Below, in pieces: positions 1-7,300 of a stretch of DNA of 13,173 nt. Source of the DNA: Chthoniobacter flavus (lineage in GTDB: Bacteria; Verrucomicrobiota; Verrucomicrobiia; Chthoniobacterales; Terrimicrobiaceae); the NCBI GenBank assembly GCA_945863785.1, contig CAMBAQ010000039.1, forward strand, positions 1 to 13,173, given 5' to 3'. The stretch's first letter is position 1; each line of letters starts with the position of its first letter. The translations under genes and the position numbers were made by a program. Under the pieces are notes generated by a model. It worked only from the letters and a program-made list of their open reading frames with translations, did no database searches and had not been told where the DNA came from.

Positions 1-41
1 AGCAGCGCGGAAGCTGCAAAAAGAAGTAAAGGAATACAAGT
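1..41 (+). promoter_or_regulatory. Structured 5' leader of flagellin gene 1 (copy 1 of a duplicated leader)
   Basis: The stem GCAGC (2-6) pairs perfectly with GCTGC (13-17) and encloses a six-base loop GCGGAA (7-12) that presents a GGA. A second GGA (31-33) lies inside the Shine-Dalgarno AAGGA (29-33), 8 bases before the ATG. Almost the same block recurs before the second flagellin at 1359-1391. A GGA in a hairpin loop plus another in the ribosome site is the known layout of CsrA-repressed leaders, including flagellin mRNA in Bacillus. CsrA control here is inference only. The promoter lies outside the window. Confidence 0.55.
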
Positions 42-932
42 ATGATTACGGTCAATACAAATATGGTGTCCTCATGGGCAGCATATAACTTAAACAACAC
101 AAACACGAATCTGCAAAGGAGTTTAGCACGACTCTCAAGCGGATCTCGAATCAACTCGTCCTATGACGATGCTGGTGGCCTGGCGGTCTCAATGAAGCTA
201 TCGGCGGCGATCCGTCGAACAGAGGCATCGCAGAGTAACATCAATAATACGCTGGCGATGCTTCAAACCCAAGATGGGGCATTAAAGAGCGCGGAAAAAG
301 TGCTGACAAGGATGTCAGAGCTCATCCAACTCTCGGGAGATGTGACGAAGTCCACGAATGACAGAGCCCTATATCAAACCGAATACCAATCGCTACAGGT
401 ACAAATGGTTGACCTGGTCGATGAGCAATTCAATGGGGTGAGTCTCTTCACTAATGGTGGATGGAATGCTGTTATAGATAACACATCCACATCGGGTAAT
501 ACCTTAACGGTGGTATTATCACAAGATGGAGGGCAAACCACTTCCATTACGCAATCGGACCTTGGATCAGTGGCATTTTATGTAGGGACAGCATCGGCGG
601 GGCTTGCGGGTTCAACCGCGCTCAGTACGAATAATGTTTTCCAAAATATCACGACGGCGGCGGCGGCGATCACGACGGTAAACCAAGCCATACAGAACCT
701 CGCCTCGTTGCGAGCGACCAATGGAAGCGAGCAAGTGCGACTGACCTTCGCTGCAGATATGCTGGCGATTAACCGAAACAACCTGCAGGCAGCAAATAGC
801 CAGATCTTGGACGTGGATGTTGCAGCGGAAAGCGCGAACCTGGCTAAGCAGAATATCTTGCAACAGGCAGGGACGTCGATGCTGGCGCAGGCGAATATGT
901 CGAGTCAATCGGTGTTGAGGCTGTTGACATAA
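42..932 (+). CDS. Flagellin, short form (D0/D1 with small central region)
   Basis: This is the structural subunit of the flagellar filament, exported by the flagellar type III apparatus and polymerised outside the cell. The N-terminal D0/D1 half is recognisable: MITVNTN at the start, LSSGSRIN near residue 31, QTQDGAL near 75, and FNG at 130-132 followed by SLF. The C-terminal half starts around residue 205. It contains NLASLRATNGSEQ (219-231), a NLQAANSQILDVD segment, and the closing pattern QQAGTSMLAQAN...LLT expected of flagellin D0. The roughly 70 residues between the halves are rich in Ser and Thr and replace the large D2/D3 domains of enteric flagellins; at 296 residues the protein is short. 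The ATG has a good Shine-Dalgarno (AAGGA, 8-base spacing). A paralogue follows at 1395, and glycosyltransferase genes follow that, so the Ser/Thr-rich centre is a plausible O-glycosylation target (inference). Confidence 0.96.
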   Translation: MITVNTNMVSSWAAYNLNNTNTNLQRSLARLSSGSRINSSYDDAGGLAVSMKLSAAIRRTEASQSNINNTLAMLQTQDGALKSAEKVLTRMSELIQLSGDVTKSTNDRALYQTEYQSLQVQMVDLVDEQFNGVSLFTNGGWNAVIDNTSTSGNTLTVVLSQDGGQTTSITQSDLGSVAFYVGTASAGLAGSTALSTNNVFQNITTAAAAITTVNQAIQNLASLRATNGSEQVRLTFAADMLAINRNNLQAANSQILDVDVAAESANLAKQNILQQAGTSMLAQANMSSQSVLRLLT

Positions 933-963
933 TTCAAACCTAACCCAAAGCAACCTTAAAGAA

Positions 964-992
964 CGCAATTGGAGCCAAATGCCTCCAAGGCG
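964..992 (+). other. Hairpin downstream of flagellin 1, no T-run
   Basis: TTGGAG (969-974) pairs with CTCCAA (983-988) around an 8-base loop, and CGC (964-966) can pair with GCG (990-992) across small bulges. It is followed by CCCGGGG and then A-rich sequence rather than Ts, so it is not a standard intrinsic terminator. It could stabilise the 3' end of a processed flagellin 1 transcript (inference). Confidence 0.35.
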
Positions 993-1110
993 CCCGGGGA
1001 AAAAGCAAAACAGAGTAGAGAGTTACCAAGGACAAGATCCCCATGAGGCAAACTTAAAAAGATAGTCATGAGATAAGAGCTAGCGAAAAACACCGAAAGG
1101 AACCAAACCA

Positions 1111-1326
1111 GTGAAAATCTCTGGTCCAGTCAAATGCGGAAGCAAGGAATGCGGCAGAAATCGGAGTCAATTTTCTGATGGAAGGATGTATTCCAAAGTA
1201 GAGGAGTGGTTTGCGATGCAGATGAGTGCAAGCAAGCTGTCCAGTTTTTGGCGCGATCTTGTTGGTCCATTCTTAAGTGAAGCAGAAACACACAATCATT
1301 TTCTGGGATTAAACCCGAAAACGTGA
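1111..1326 (+). CDS. Doubtful 71-codon open frame between the flagellins
   Basis: A GTG-initiated frame begins 9 bases after AAGGA (1097-1101), which is a respectable ribosome-site arrangement, and runs to TGA at 1324-1326. The predicted peptide has two Cys near the N-terminus and a C-terminal half with two Trp, but I recognise no domain, signal or membrane segment. Third-position base use shows no clear coding bias, and the inverted repeat and promoter-like sequence overlap its 3' end. It is probably a chance frame in a spacer; a small regulator encoded between flagellin genes cannot be excluded. Confidence 0.15.
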   Translation: MKISGPVKCGSKECGRNRSQFSDGRMYSKVEEWFAMQMSASKLSSFWRDLVGPFLSEAETHNHFLGLNPKT

Positions 1327-1335
1327 GGTCGAACA
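1310..1335 (+). promoter_or_regulatory. Weak sigma-28 (FliA)-like promoter candidate for flagellin 2
   Basis: TAAA (1310-1313) is followed after 14 bases by GTCGAACA (1328-1335), which matches the flagellar -10 consensus GCCGATAA at five of eight positions. The usual spacing is 15. A start near 1341-1345 would give a leader of about 50 bases that includes the whole conserved hairpin. The match is weak, and flagellin 2 could instead be transcribed by readthrough from flagellin 1. Confidence 0.2.
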
Positions 1336-1358
1336 CGTCAAATCAAAGCGACCCGATG

Positions 1359-1394
1359 GCGGCGCGGAAGCTGCAAAAGAAGTAAAGGAATATT
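1359..1394 (+). promoter_or_regulatory. Structured 5' leader of flagellin gene 2 (copy 2 of the duplicated leader)
   Basis: GCGGC (1359-1363) pairs with GCTGC (1370-1374) around the same loop GCGGAA (1364-1369) as in copy 1. The single difference in the stem (A in copy 1, G here) turns an A-U pair into a G-U pair, so the fold is kept. The Shine-Dalgarno AAGGA (1385-1389) again contains a GGA, here 5 bases before the ATG. Between the copies there is one indel in an A-run and one substitution across about 35 bases. Confidence 0.55.
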
Positions 1395-2210
1395 ATGTTT
1401 AACGTAACAAGTGCAACAGGCATTGCCTACCAACTTGGGCAAAACAACAAAAACCTGCAGAGGAGTTTACAGCGCCTCTCAACAATGCAACGCATTAACT
1501 CTGGCGCGGACGATCCAGGTGGACTGGCTGTATCCATGAAATTGGGGATTAAAATCCGACAGACGGAGGCCGCAATCAGCAATATGTCGAATGCGAAGTC
1601 CTACCTTGAAACGCAGGACGGCGTGCTCAGTACCGCCGCCGATGTGCTTGAAGCGATGGGGGCGGCGTCCATTAAAGCTCTAGGAACTACCAATACGACA
1701 ACGAGGGCTCTCTACGAGTTGGAGTTTTCTAGCTACAAGTTGCAATTGGATGGAATGCTTCAAGAAACATTCAATGGTGAGGCCATGTTTAGCACCGATG
1801 CGGATACCTTAGTCACCCCATCGACTGCTACACAGCTCACAATTTCACTCACTGGTCAAACGATGAGTATTTCGAAACTGGATTTGTCGTCCGTAACAAA
1901 TCTTGTCGGTAGTGCGAGCGGGCTTGGTGCTACATCTGCAACAATAGCCGCGAACCTATCAACTGCATTAGACAATCTCGCTTCGCTACGTGCTACAAAT
2001 GGGTCCGAGCAGAACAGAATGGGATTTGCTTCGGACTTGTTAGAGGTCAATAAGACAAATCTGGAGGCAGCCAATAGTCGCATTGTCGACTTGGATGTTG
2101 CTACCGAGATGGTCAGTTACTCCAAATACAAGTTCTTGGAGGAATCCAATCTCGCCTTGCTTGCTCAAGCCAATGCAAGGTCGGAAAAGTTGCTGAAACT
2201 GCTAGAATAA
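1395..2210 (+). CDS. Divergent second flagellin
   Basis: A filament-type protein of 271 residues, clearly homologous to the neighbour at 42-932. It shares NLQRSL near the N-terminus, DD.GGLAVSMKL, QTQDGxL (as ETQDGVL), FNG at 126-128 and the identical 13-residue block NLASLRATNGSEQ (194-206). It departs from the usual flagellin pattern at several places: the N-terminus lacks the INTN-type start, the LSSG motif is LSTM, and the C-terminal QILQQAG-type segment is replaced by KYKFLEESN before LALLAQAN. These terminal changes lie in D0, which packs in the filament core, so it may be a minor or position-specific flagellin rather than a redundant copy (inference). The centre is again Ser/Thr-rich. 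The start is fixed by the conserved leader and Shine-Dalgarno. The gene ends just before a hairpin terminator. Confidence 0.93.
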   Translation: MFNVTSATGIAYQLGQNNKNLQRSLQRLSTMQRINSGADDPGGLAVSMKLGIKIRQTEAAISNMSNAKSYLETQDGVLSTAADVLEAMGAASIKALGTTNTTTRALYELEFSSYKLQLDGMLQETFNGEAMFSTDADTLVTPSTATQLTISLTGQTMSISKLDLSSVTNLVGSASGLGATSATIAANLSTALDNLASLRATNGSEQNRMGFASDLLEVNKTNLEAANSRIVDLDVATEMVSYSKYKFLEESNLALLAQANARSEKLLKLLE

Positions 2211-2226
2211 GAAAATCTATAAAAGA

Positions 2227-2264
2227 AGCGGCATGTTTGCCTAGGCGGGCATGCCGCTATTTTT
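2227..2264. terminator. Bidirectional intrinsic terminator between flagellin 2 and the GT41 gene
   Basis: A perfect 9-base-pair stem, AGCGGCATG (2227-2235) with CATGCCGCT (2250-2258), encloses a 14-base loop. On the plus strand it is followed by ATTTTT (2259-2264). On the minus strand it is followed by an interrupted T-run (complement of 2221-2226). It therefore serves the plus-strand flagellins and the converging minus-strand gene. The TAG stop of the minus-strand gene (2257-2259) lies in the base of the stem. Confidence 0.85.
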
Positions 2265-4233
2265 CATCTCGGGTGCACCAATCAAGCCAGATTTGTCGTA
2301 GAGCATTTTCAAAATGGTGAGCTTGGACTGTTGAGTCGCAGAGGATACTTGCGGCGACTTCCGCGCGGAGAGAATCGCGTAGATGGAACCGGAGGGTGCG
2401 GTCTTGTACGAGGGCAACGGCCTTTTCTATGTAGGCCTCTTCGTTCTCGGTAGCCCATTGGGCGTGGCCGATGGCGGTGAGGAGTGAAAGCCCCACGCGT
2501 GCGGCATGGCGATCCCCAATGAGCGAAACGACGGGAACACCCATCCAGAGAGCCTCGCAGGTTGTTGTAGTGCCGTTGTAGGGGAAAGTATCGAGCGCGA
2601 CATCCACTTTGGTGTAGGCGGCAAGGTGAGCCTCCGTAGCGGCCAAGAACCCTGAAATCTCGATTTGGTTTTCATGGATGCCAGCATGGCTAATACGTTC
2701 TAGGACATTTTTTCTTACGTCGGGGTCTTCCAAAAACATACTCTTGATGAAAAGCCGTGAGTTGGGAACTCGGGCGAGGATTTTTGCCCACACAGCGAGT
2801 GTTTGGTCCGTGACCTTGAGGAAATTGTTGAATGATCCGAAAATGACAGAGGAGGCGTCATCTGGCATAGCGGGCGCGGGAGCGTCCGCAGGAGCTTCGT
2901 ACGACCACGCGCAGGGAGAGAAGCGGATGAGTTTCTCCGTGGCAAACGCATCGGCTTCGCTGCTGGGGTCGGTGATTTCGTCAACAAGGCGGTGCGTGAT
3001 GGCGGGGACGCCTGTTGTATTGGGGTAACCGAGGTAAGAGATCTGAACTGGAGCAAGGCCTCGGGCGAGGAGGGGCAAGCGGTTCATGGCGGAGTGGCCG
3101 GCGAGATCGATAAGGATATCGAGAGCATCCTTCCGGATCAGATCGGCCGCGGCGTCGTCTTCAACGCCGTTGAGGTTGGTCCATTTGCTTGCCAGTTTTT
3201 GTAGCGTGGAGCTGGTGGAATCCTCGATATGGTGGCAATGGTAGAGCAGCGTCTCCACGCGTGAGGGGTCTAGATTTTGAAGAAGAGGCTTGAGAAAGAA
3301 GGCGACCGAGTGATGCCTCAAATCTGGGGAAATAAAGCCGACGCGGAGTTTTTTATCAGGCTCTTTGGGATTAAAAAAAACTTCACGTTCTTCCTCAGTG
3401 AAGAGAACGCCAAATTCCTTATGCGTCTCGAAAATGGTTTGGCGATCTTGGAAGGGAAGGTAGTTGAGCAGCATATTGCGGGCACTGAGCACACGGGTGT
3501 TGTGCGGTTCCATCCACAGAATGGAATTGTGCAGATCCAGCGACTCCTCTGTTTTGTAAAGCCGTTGCAGACCGAGCGCGCGCGCACTCGAAGCGGCAAC
3601 GAGGAAGGGGTCGAGTTGGAGGGCCTTTTCGAGGCATTCCATACCTTCGGCGATGTGGCCTGATTTTTCTAAGAGGGAAAGCCCCAGATTGCTCCAAGCA
3701 ATCGCGAACCCGTGATCGATTTTGGTGGCCATGCGGAAATGGGGTTCGGCTGCGGCGAACCCATTTACTACGGCAGCTAGTTCGCCGAGAAGTTCGTGCG
3801 CATGAGCGTTAGAGGGTTGAAGAGCGGTGAACTTTTCAAGCGATTCCAGCGCCGCATGAGGCAGCCCCATGGCTTTTTGGCAACGCGCCAGATTCTCCCA
3901 AATTTCAGCCATGTGTGGCGATTTTTTTAAGGCACGAATCAGGTGGGGTTCAGCCTCCGTGTAGCGTTTAAGGTCCGCTAAAGCCATCCCAAGAAACATC
4001 CGGCACTCAACCGAGTCGGAATTCAGTTTGCGTGCCTTTTGCAATAATGCAACAGCTTCCTCCAGATGCCCTCCGCGCTGAAAAGCCATGGCCCCCGAGA
4101 GATACCAAGCATCAAAATCCTTCGGGCACTCGCGCCGAACCTTTGAGTAAATCCGCTCTGCCTCGTCGTGCTGGTGGGACTGGTGAAGAGAAAGTGCCTC
4201 CTCAAGGAGATGAGTTCTTTGTTTATGATTCAT
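2257..4233 (-). CDS. TPR-containing O-GlcNAc-transferase-like (GT41) protein, candidate flagellin glycosyltransferase
   Basis: A cytoplasmic protein of 658 residues. Residues 1 to about 270 are a series of 34-residue-type helical (TPR) repeats, which in this family hold the acceptor protein. The rest is the GT41 catalytic region. Landmarks that align with human OGT are PDLRHH, with D304 and H308 (position of catalytic-site His498); AGHSAMNR with H380; the following APVQISYLGYPNTTG; FNNFLKV with K473 (position of UDP-contacting Lys842); and DTFPYNGTTTTCEALW starting at D548. All key positions appear intact. Family members transfer a sugar from a nucleotide donor to Ser/Thr. The gene converges on two flagellins with Ser/Thr-rich centres, so flagellin is the likely acceptor (inference); the sugar cannot be read from sequence. 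The ATG has only a distant GAGG upstream. A T8 run on the coding strand lies at 3373-3380. Confidence 0.92.
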   Translation of the reverse strand: MNHKQRTHLLEEALSLHQSHQHDEAERIYSKVRRECPKDFDAWYLSGAMAFQRGGHLEEAVALLQKARKLNSDSVECRMFLGMALADLKRYTEAEPHLIRALKKSPHMAEIWENLARCQKAMGLPHAALESLEKFTALQPSNAHAHELLGELAAVVNGFAAAEPHFRMATKIDHGFAIAWSNLGLSLLEKSGHIAEGMECLEKALQLDPFLVAASSARALGLQRLYKTEESLDLHNSILWMEPHNTRVLSARNMLLNYLPFQDRQTIFETHKEFGVLFTEEEREVFFNPKEPDKKLRVGFISPDLRHHSVAFFLKPLLQNLDPSRVETLLYHCHHIEDSTSSTLQKLASKWTNLNGVEDDAAADLIRKDALDILIDLAGHSAMNRLPLLARGLAPVQISYLGYPNTTGVPAITHRLVDEITDPSSEADAFATEKLIRFSPCAWSYEAPADAPAPAMPDDASSVIFGSFNNFLKVTDQTLAVWAKILARVPNSRLFIKSMFLEDPDVRKNVLERISHAGIHENQIEISGFLAATEAHLAAYTKVDVALDTFPYNGTTTTCEALWMGVPVVSLIGDRHAARVGLSLLTAIGHAQWATENEEAYIEKAVALVQDRTLRFHLRDSLRAEVAASILCDSTVQAHHFENALRQIWLDWCTRDEK

Positions 4234-4333
4234 GCGTAGTCAGAAAACCTCAAGTAGAATGCATGGCGTGAGTCCAAATTGCACCACGGATTTTTCAGAC
4301 TCGCATGCACCATCTGTAGAACGCATATAGCGT
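4234..4333. promoter_or_regulatory. Divergent promoter region with inverted repeats
   Basis: These 100 bases separate the starts of the GT41 gene (minus) and the three-module transferase (plus), so at least one promoter for each should lie here or just inside the genes. I see no convincing -35/-10 pair in either direction. An imperfect inverted repeat is present: TGCATG..CG..AGTC (4260-4274) against GACTCGCATGCA (4298-4309), with about 23 bases between the arms including a T5 run. A second dyad, GCATA (4323-4327) and TATGC (4333-4337), covers the ATG at 4334. These are candidate operator or leader structures. Confidence 0.45.
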
Positions 4334-7300
4334 ATGCCTAGTTTTTTTGAATATAACCTTGAAAAACGTCCAAGTTTTAGCGAGTATTGTGAGGCTTTAT
4401 TTTTAGAGTGCGGTGTCGCGGTATTACTCATGAACGATTGCAGGGCTTTTCTCTTTTTTTTAGGTGCTCGACCGCTTTATCGGCAAAAAATTCTATCCTC
4501 GAAGGAGATTTTTTGCAGTCCAGATGCGGAAACGAATCTTGCTTCTAAGTCGCGGGCGATTCAAACGCCGACGGGGAGTTATGATGCGCGAGAGTTTTTT
4601 TCTCAAAAAAAAATCACTCAGCAACCGGATATCTTGCTTATCAAAGCTGATGCCTCAGCGCGAAATCTGCCATCCAACCTAAAAGCATTTAAGTGTCCTC
4701 GGGTTCTTTTAGTGGGAGACACGCATCACATGGGCATGCCGATCCAGAAGCTTGTGGCCTATGCCAAGCAGGAGAAATTTGATCGAATCATACTCGACCA
4801 TACCAGGCACCATGCGCGCTGGTTTTTTGAAGCCGGGTTGAAAAATCTCCATTGGATTCCCGCGTTCGATTTCACATTTTTTCCAAGAACCCCATCACCG
4901 ATTCCGAGTCGTCAGTTCTCGTTTGTTGGCCAAGCGGGTAAATTCCATCCCTATCGTTGTCGCGTCATTGAGAGCCTTAAAAAATCAGGGCTTCCATTGG
5001 AAATGCTCCGAGGCACGCCTGCTGAGGCCGCTGATATCTACGCGGACTCGGTTGTGACGCTCAATGTTTCCCTCAATGGCGATTTGAATCTGCGCGTTTT
5101 CGAGGCGCTCGCGGCAGGTGGTTTTCTGCTTACCGACAAGTTGACACCTTCATCTGGGCTGGAACTTCTTTTCAAGCCAGGAGAAGATATTGAGGTATGG
5201 AGCAGCGTGGGTGAGTTGATGGAAAAAGCGCGGTTTTATTTGGATCATCCCGAGGACGCGGATCGCATTCGCCGCAGTGGACAGAAGAAACTCCTCGAGT
5301 TTCACCACCCGGATGTCAAAATCCGCGAATTTTTCGAGTTGGTTTTCGAGGGGAAAGAGAATCCCTTGTATTCGTTGGATGGAGAAGCCTCCAAGGTCCG
5401 TGCGAGCGTGCAAGGAGCGGATCTTGTGCCAGGTGTGGAGGCCTATGAGTTCCTCCAAGAAATGCACCGCACGACTCCGCCGCTAGTGGTTTGGGTCGCC
5501 GAGGAATCGCTTGATGAGGCTAATGCGTTTTTTGCCGATTTGCCGCGTGTCTTGGTGAATACTGGTGGAGGTGCTATCCTTTTTCTGTCTGGTGACGAAG
5601 CAAAGTTAGACGAAATGCTAGGCCTCTTTGAAGGCAAGTTTGTGATTGCACCTCAAAGCGTCTCAGTACACCTGCAGGAATGGGGGTTCCTAGAAGTTGC
5701 CAAGGGCGTTTATGAGTTTGCATATGGCGCGCTACGATCCTTGAAACTTTTAGATGCAGCCGATGCTGCAAAAGTCAAAACAGCGTTGCCAGAAATTTTA
5801 GACGCTTGCACACAGGCTTATCAGGCGCTGACGGTTGCCGATAAGGCATTGGCTCTTGAGCTTCCAGAAGTCTATCAAAATGCCCTCCAACGAGCTTTGT
5901 TTCTCGATCGGAACAGTCTGCCTGCTTTATTCCAGCTTGCGGATCTATGCCTTCAAGCTGGCGTCGAAGAGGATGCAGCTATTCTGCTGCATGAAGCGCA
6001 TCGCATACAGCCACTACCTCCAGAAATCAACCAACTGCGTGAAGATCTGGAGCAAAAATGGGACTCTTCTGCAGGCATTTTGGAATACAAACAGGCGATA
6101 TCCGGTGGCACGCCTCCTGCGCCAACAGCCACATATTCTATTCTGGTTGTCACAAACCTCTTTCCTCCACAGGAAATGGGAGGTTACGGCCGAAAGATCT
6201 GGGAATTTTCGAATGGCCTGATCAAGCGAGGACATCGTTTAAAAATCCTAACCGGTGATGCGCCATATCTTCAGAAGGCGCCCGATGCCGGAGAGCCAGA
6301 TTTAGAGCCGCTGGTAGAAAGAACTCTCGTGCTTCAGGGGGAATGGAAAAAAGGAAAAACCCAGCACCTCGGCGACTTAACATTTTTTCGTCGCACAGCT
6401 CAAGCCAACAAAGAAAAAGTTCTCGCGGCCGTCACCTCATTCAAGCCTGATTTTGTTTTGTTAGGTAACTTCGATTTTCTCGGGGTTGATATTTTAAAGG
6501 CGTTGCTAGCAATAAAAATGCCTGTTCTTCATTCGCTAGGCAATCAAACGCCAGGCTATCAACCTCAAGAAAGTATTGAATCGCCGCTTTACACGATCGC
6601 TCCAGCGAGTGATTGGTTGGGTGAAAATCTTCTGGAACAAGGCTACAAAGTTTCCAAGCTCAGCACGGTCTATCCGGGGGCACGGGTGGATCGCTTCTTT
6701 AAACAGTTCCTTCCCGATATTCGTCGACTGAGAATCGCTTTTGCCGGGCTCGTTATGACATACAAAGGGGCCCATGTTCTCATGGATGCTCTGAGTATCC
6801 TTAACCAATCCGGCATTGAATTTGAGGCTGATTTTGCCGGTGATTCAACTGATGAGGCCTATATCCGTGCTCTTAAAGAATTCACTCAAAACAATGGTAT
6901 GGCAGCTAAAGTGCGATTCAATGGTTTTTTGGATCGCGAAGGCCTCGCCGCTTTATTTGCTCGATGCAATGTTCTAGTCTTTCCAACGCAGGTTCCAGAG
7001 GCCTTCGGTATCAGCCAAGTCGAAGCCATGGCCTCCGGTTTGATCGTGATCACATCCGGAACTGGTGGAACCCAAGAGGTTATCAGGCATGGGATCGACG
7101 GTCTTGTCTTCGAAATGGGAAGTGCCGTGTCCCTCGCCCAAAACTTGGCAACGTTGGCTACCAATAAAGAGCTGCGCGATAAACTCCAAATCAACTCTCA
7201 AAAACGAGCGTTGCAGTTTTCGGTGACGGAGTCGGTTGTGCGCATTGAAAAAATTGCCAGTGAAATATTGGGTGCGGATTCTCTATCTGGCTTTGCACAT

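Larger units (their letters stand above)
933..1394 (+). other. Gene-poor interval between the two flagellins
   Basis: This 462-base stretch holds no gene I recognise. Its first part (933-1110) is A-rich and T-poor on the plus strand: I count 21 T in 178 bases, and it contains many AAAG/GGA-like purine runs, as expected of an unstructured transcribed spacer. It contains a hairpin without a T-run (964-992), a doubtful small reading frame (1111-1326), a weak flagellar-promoter-like sequence (1310-1335), a small inverted repeat ACGTG/CACGT (1321-1325 and 1334-1338), and the second leader copy (1359-1394). Confidence 0.6.

Noticed and set aside
612..968. Minus-strand open frame of 118 codons opposite flagellin 1.
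   Set aside because: It is an out-of-frame shadow of a confidently identified flagellin gene, and the Arg-rich translation matches no family.
964..1000. Intrinsic terminator after flagellin 1.
   Set aside because: The hairpin is followed by CCCGGGGAAAAAG and not by a T-run, so it was listed only as a hairpin.
1357..1374. Sigma-54-like GG-N10-GC pattern (GG 1358-1359, GC 1370-1371).
   Set aside because: The -12 element is AAGC rather than TTGC. The implied start near 1382 would leave almost no leader before the Shine-Dalgarno, and the sequence is explained by the conserved hairpin.
1356..1385. Nine-codon leader peptide (MAARKLQKK) before flagellin 2.
   Set aside because: It has no ribosome site, and the equivalent frame in leader copy 1 is broken by an extra A, so it is the RNA rather than the peptide that is conserved.
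2678..3663. Several plus-strand and minus-strand open frames of 70-130 codons within the GT41 gene.
   Set aside because: All lie opposite or out of frame with a gene whose motifs are intact throughout; none has a recognisable domain or ribosome site.
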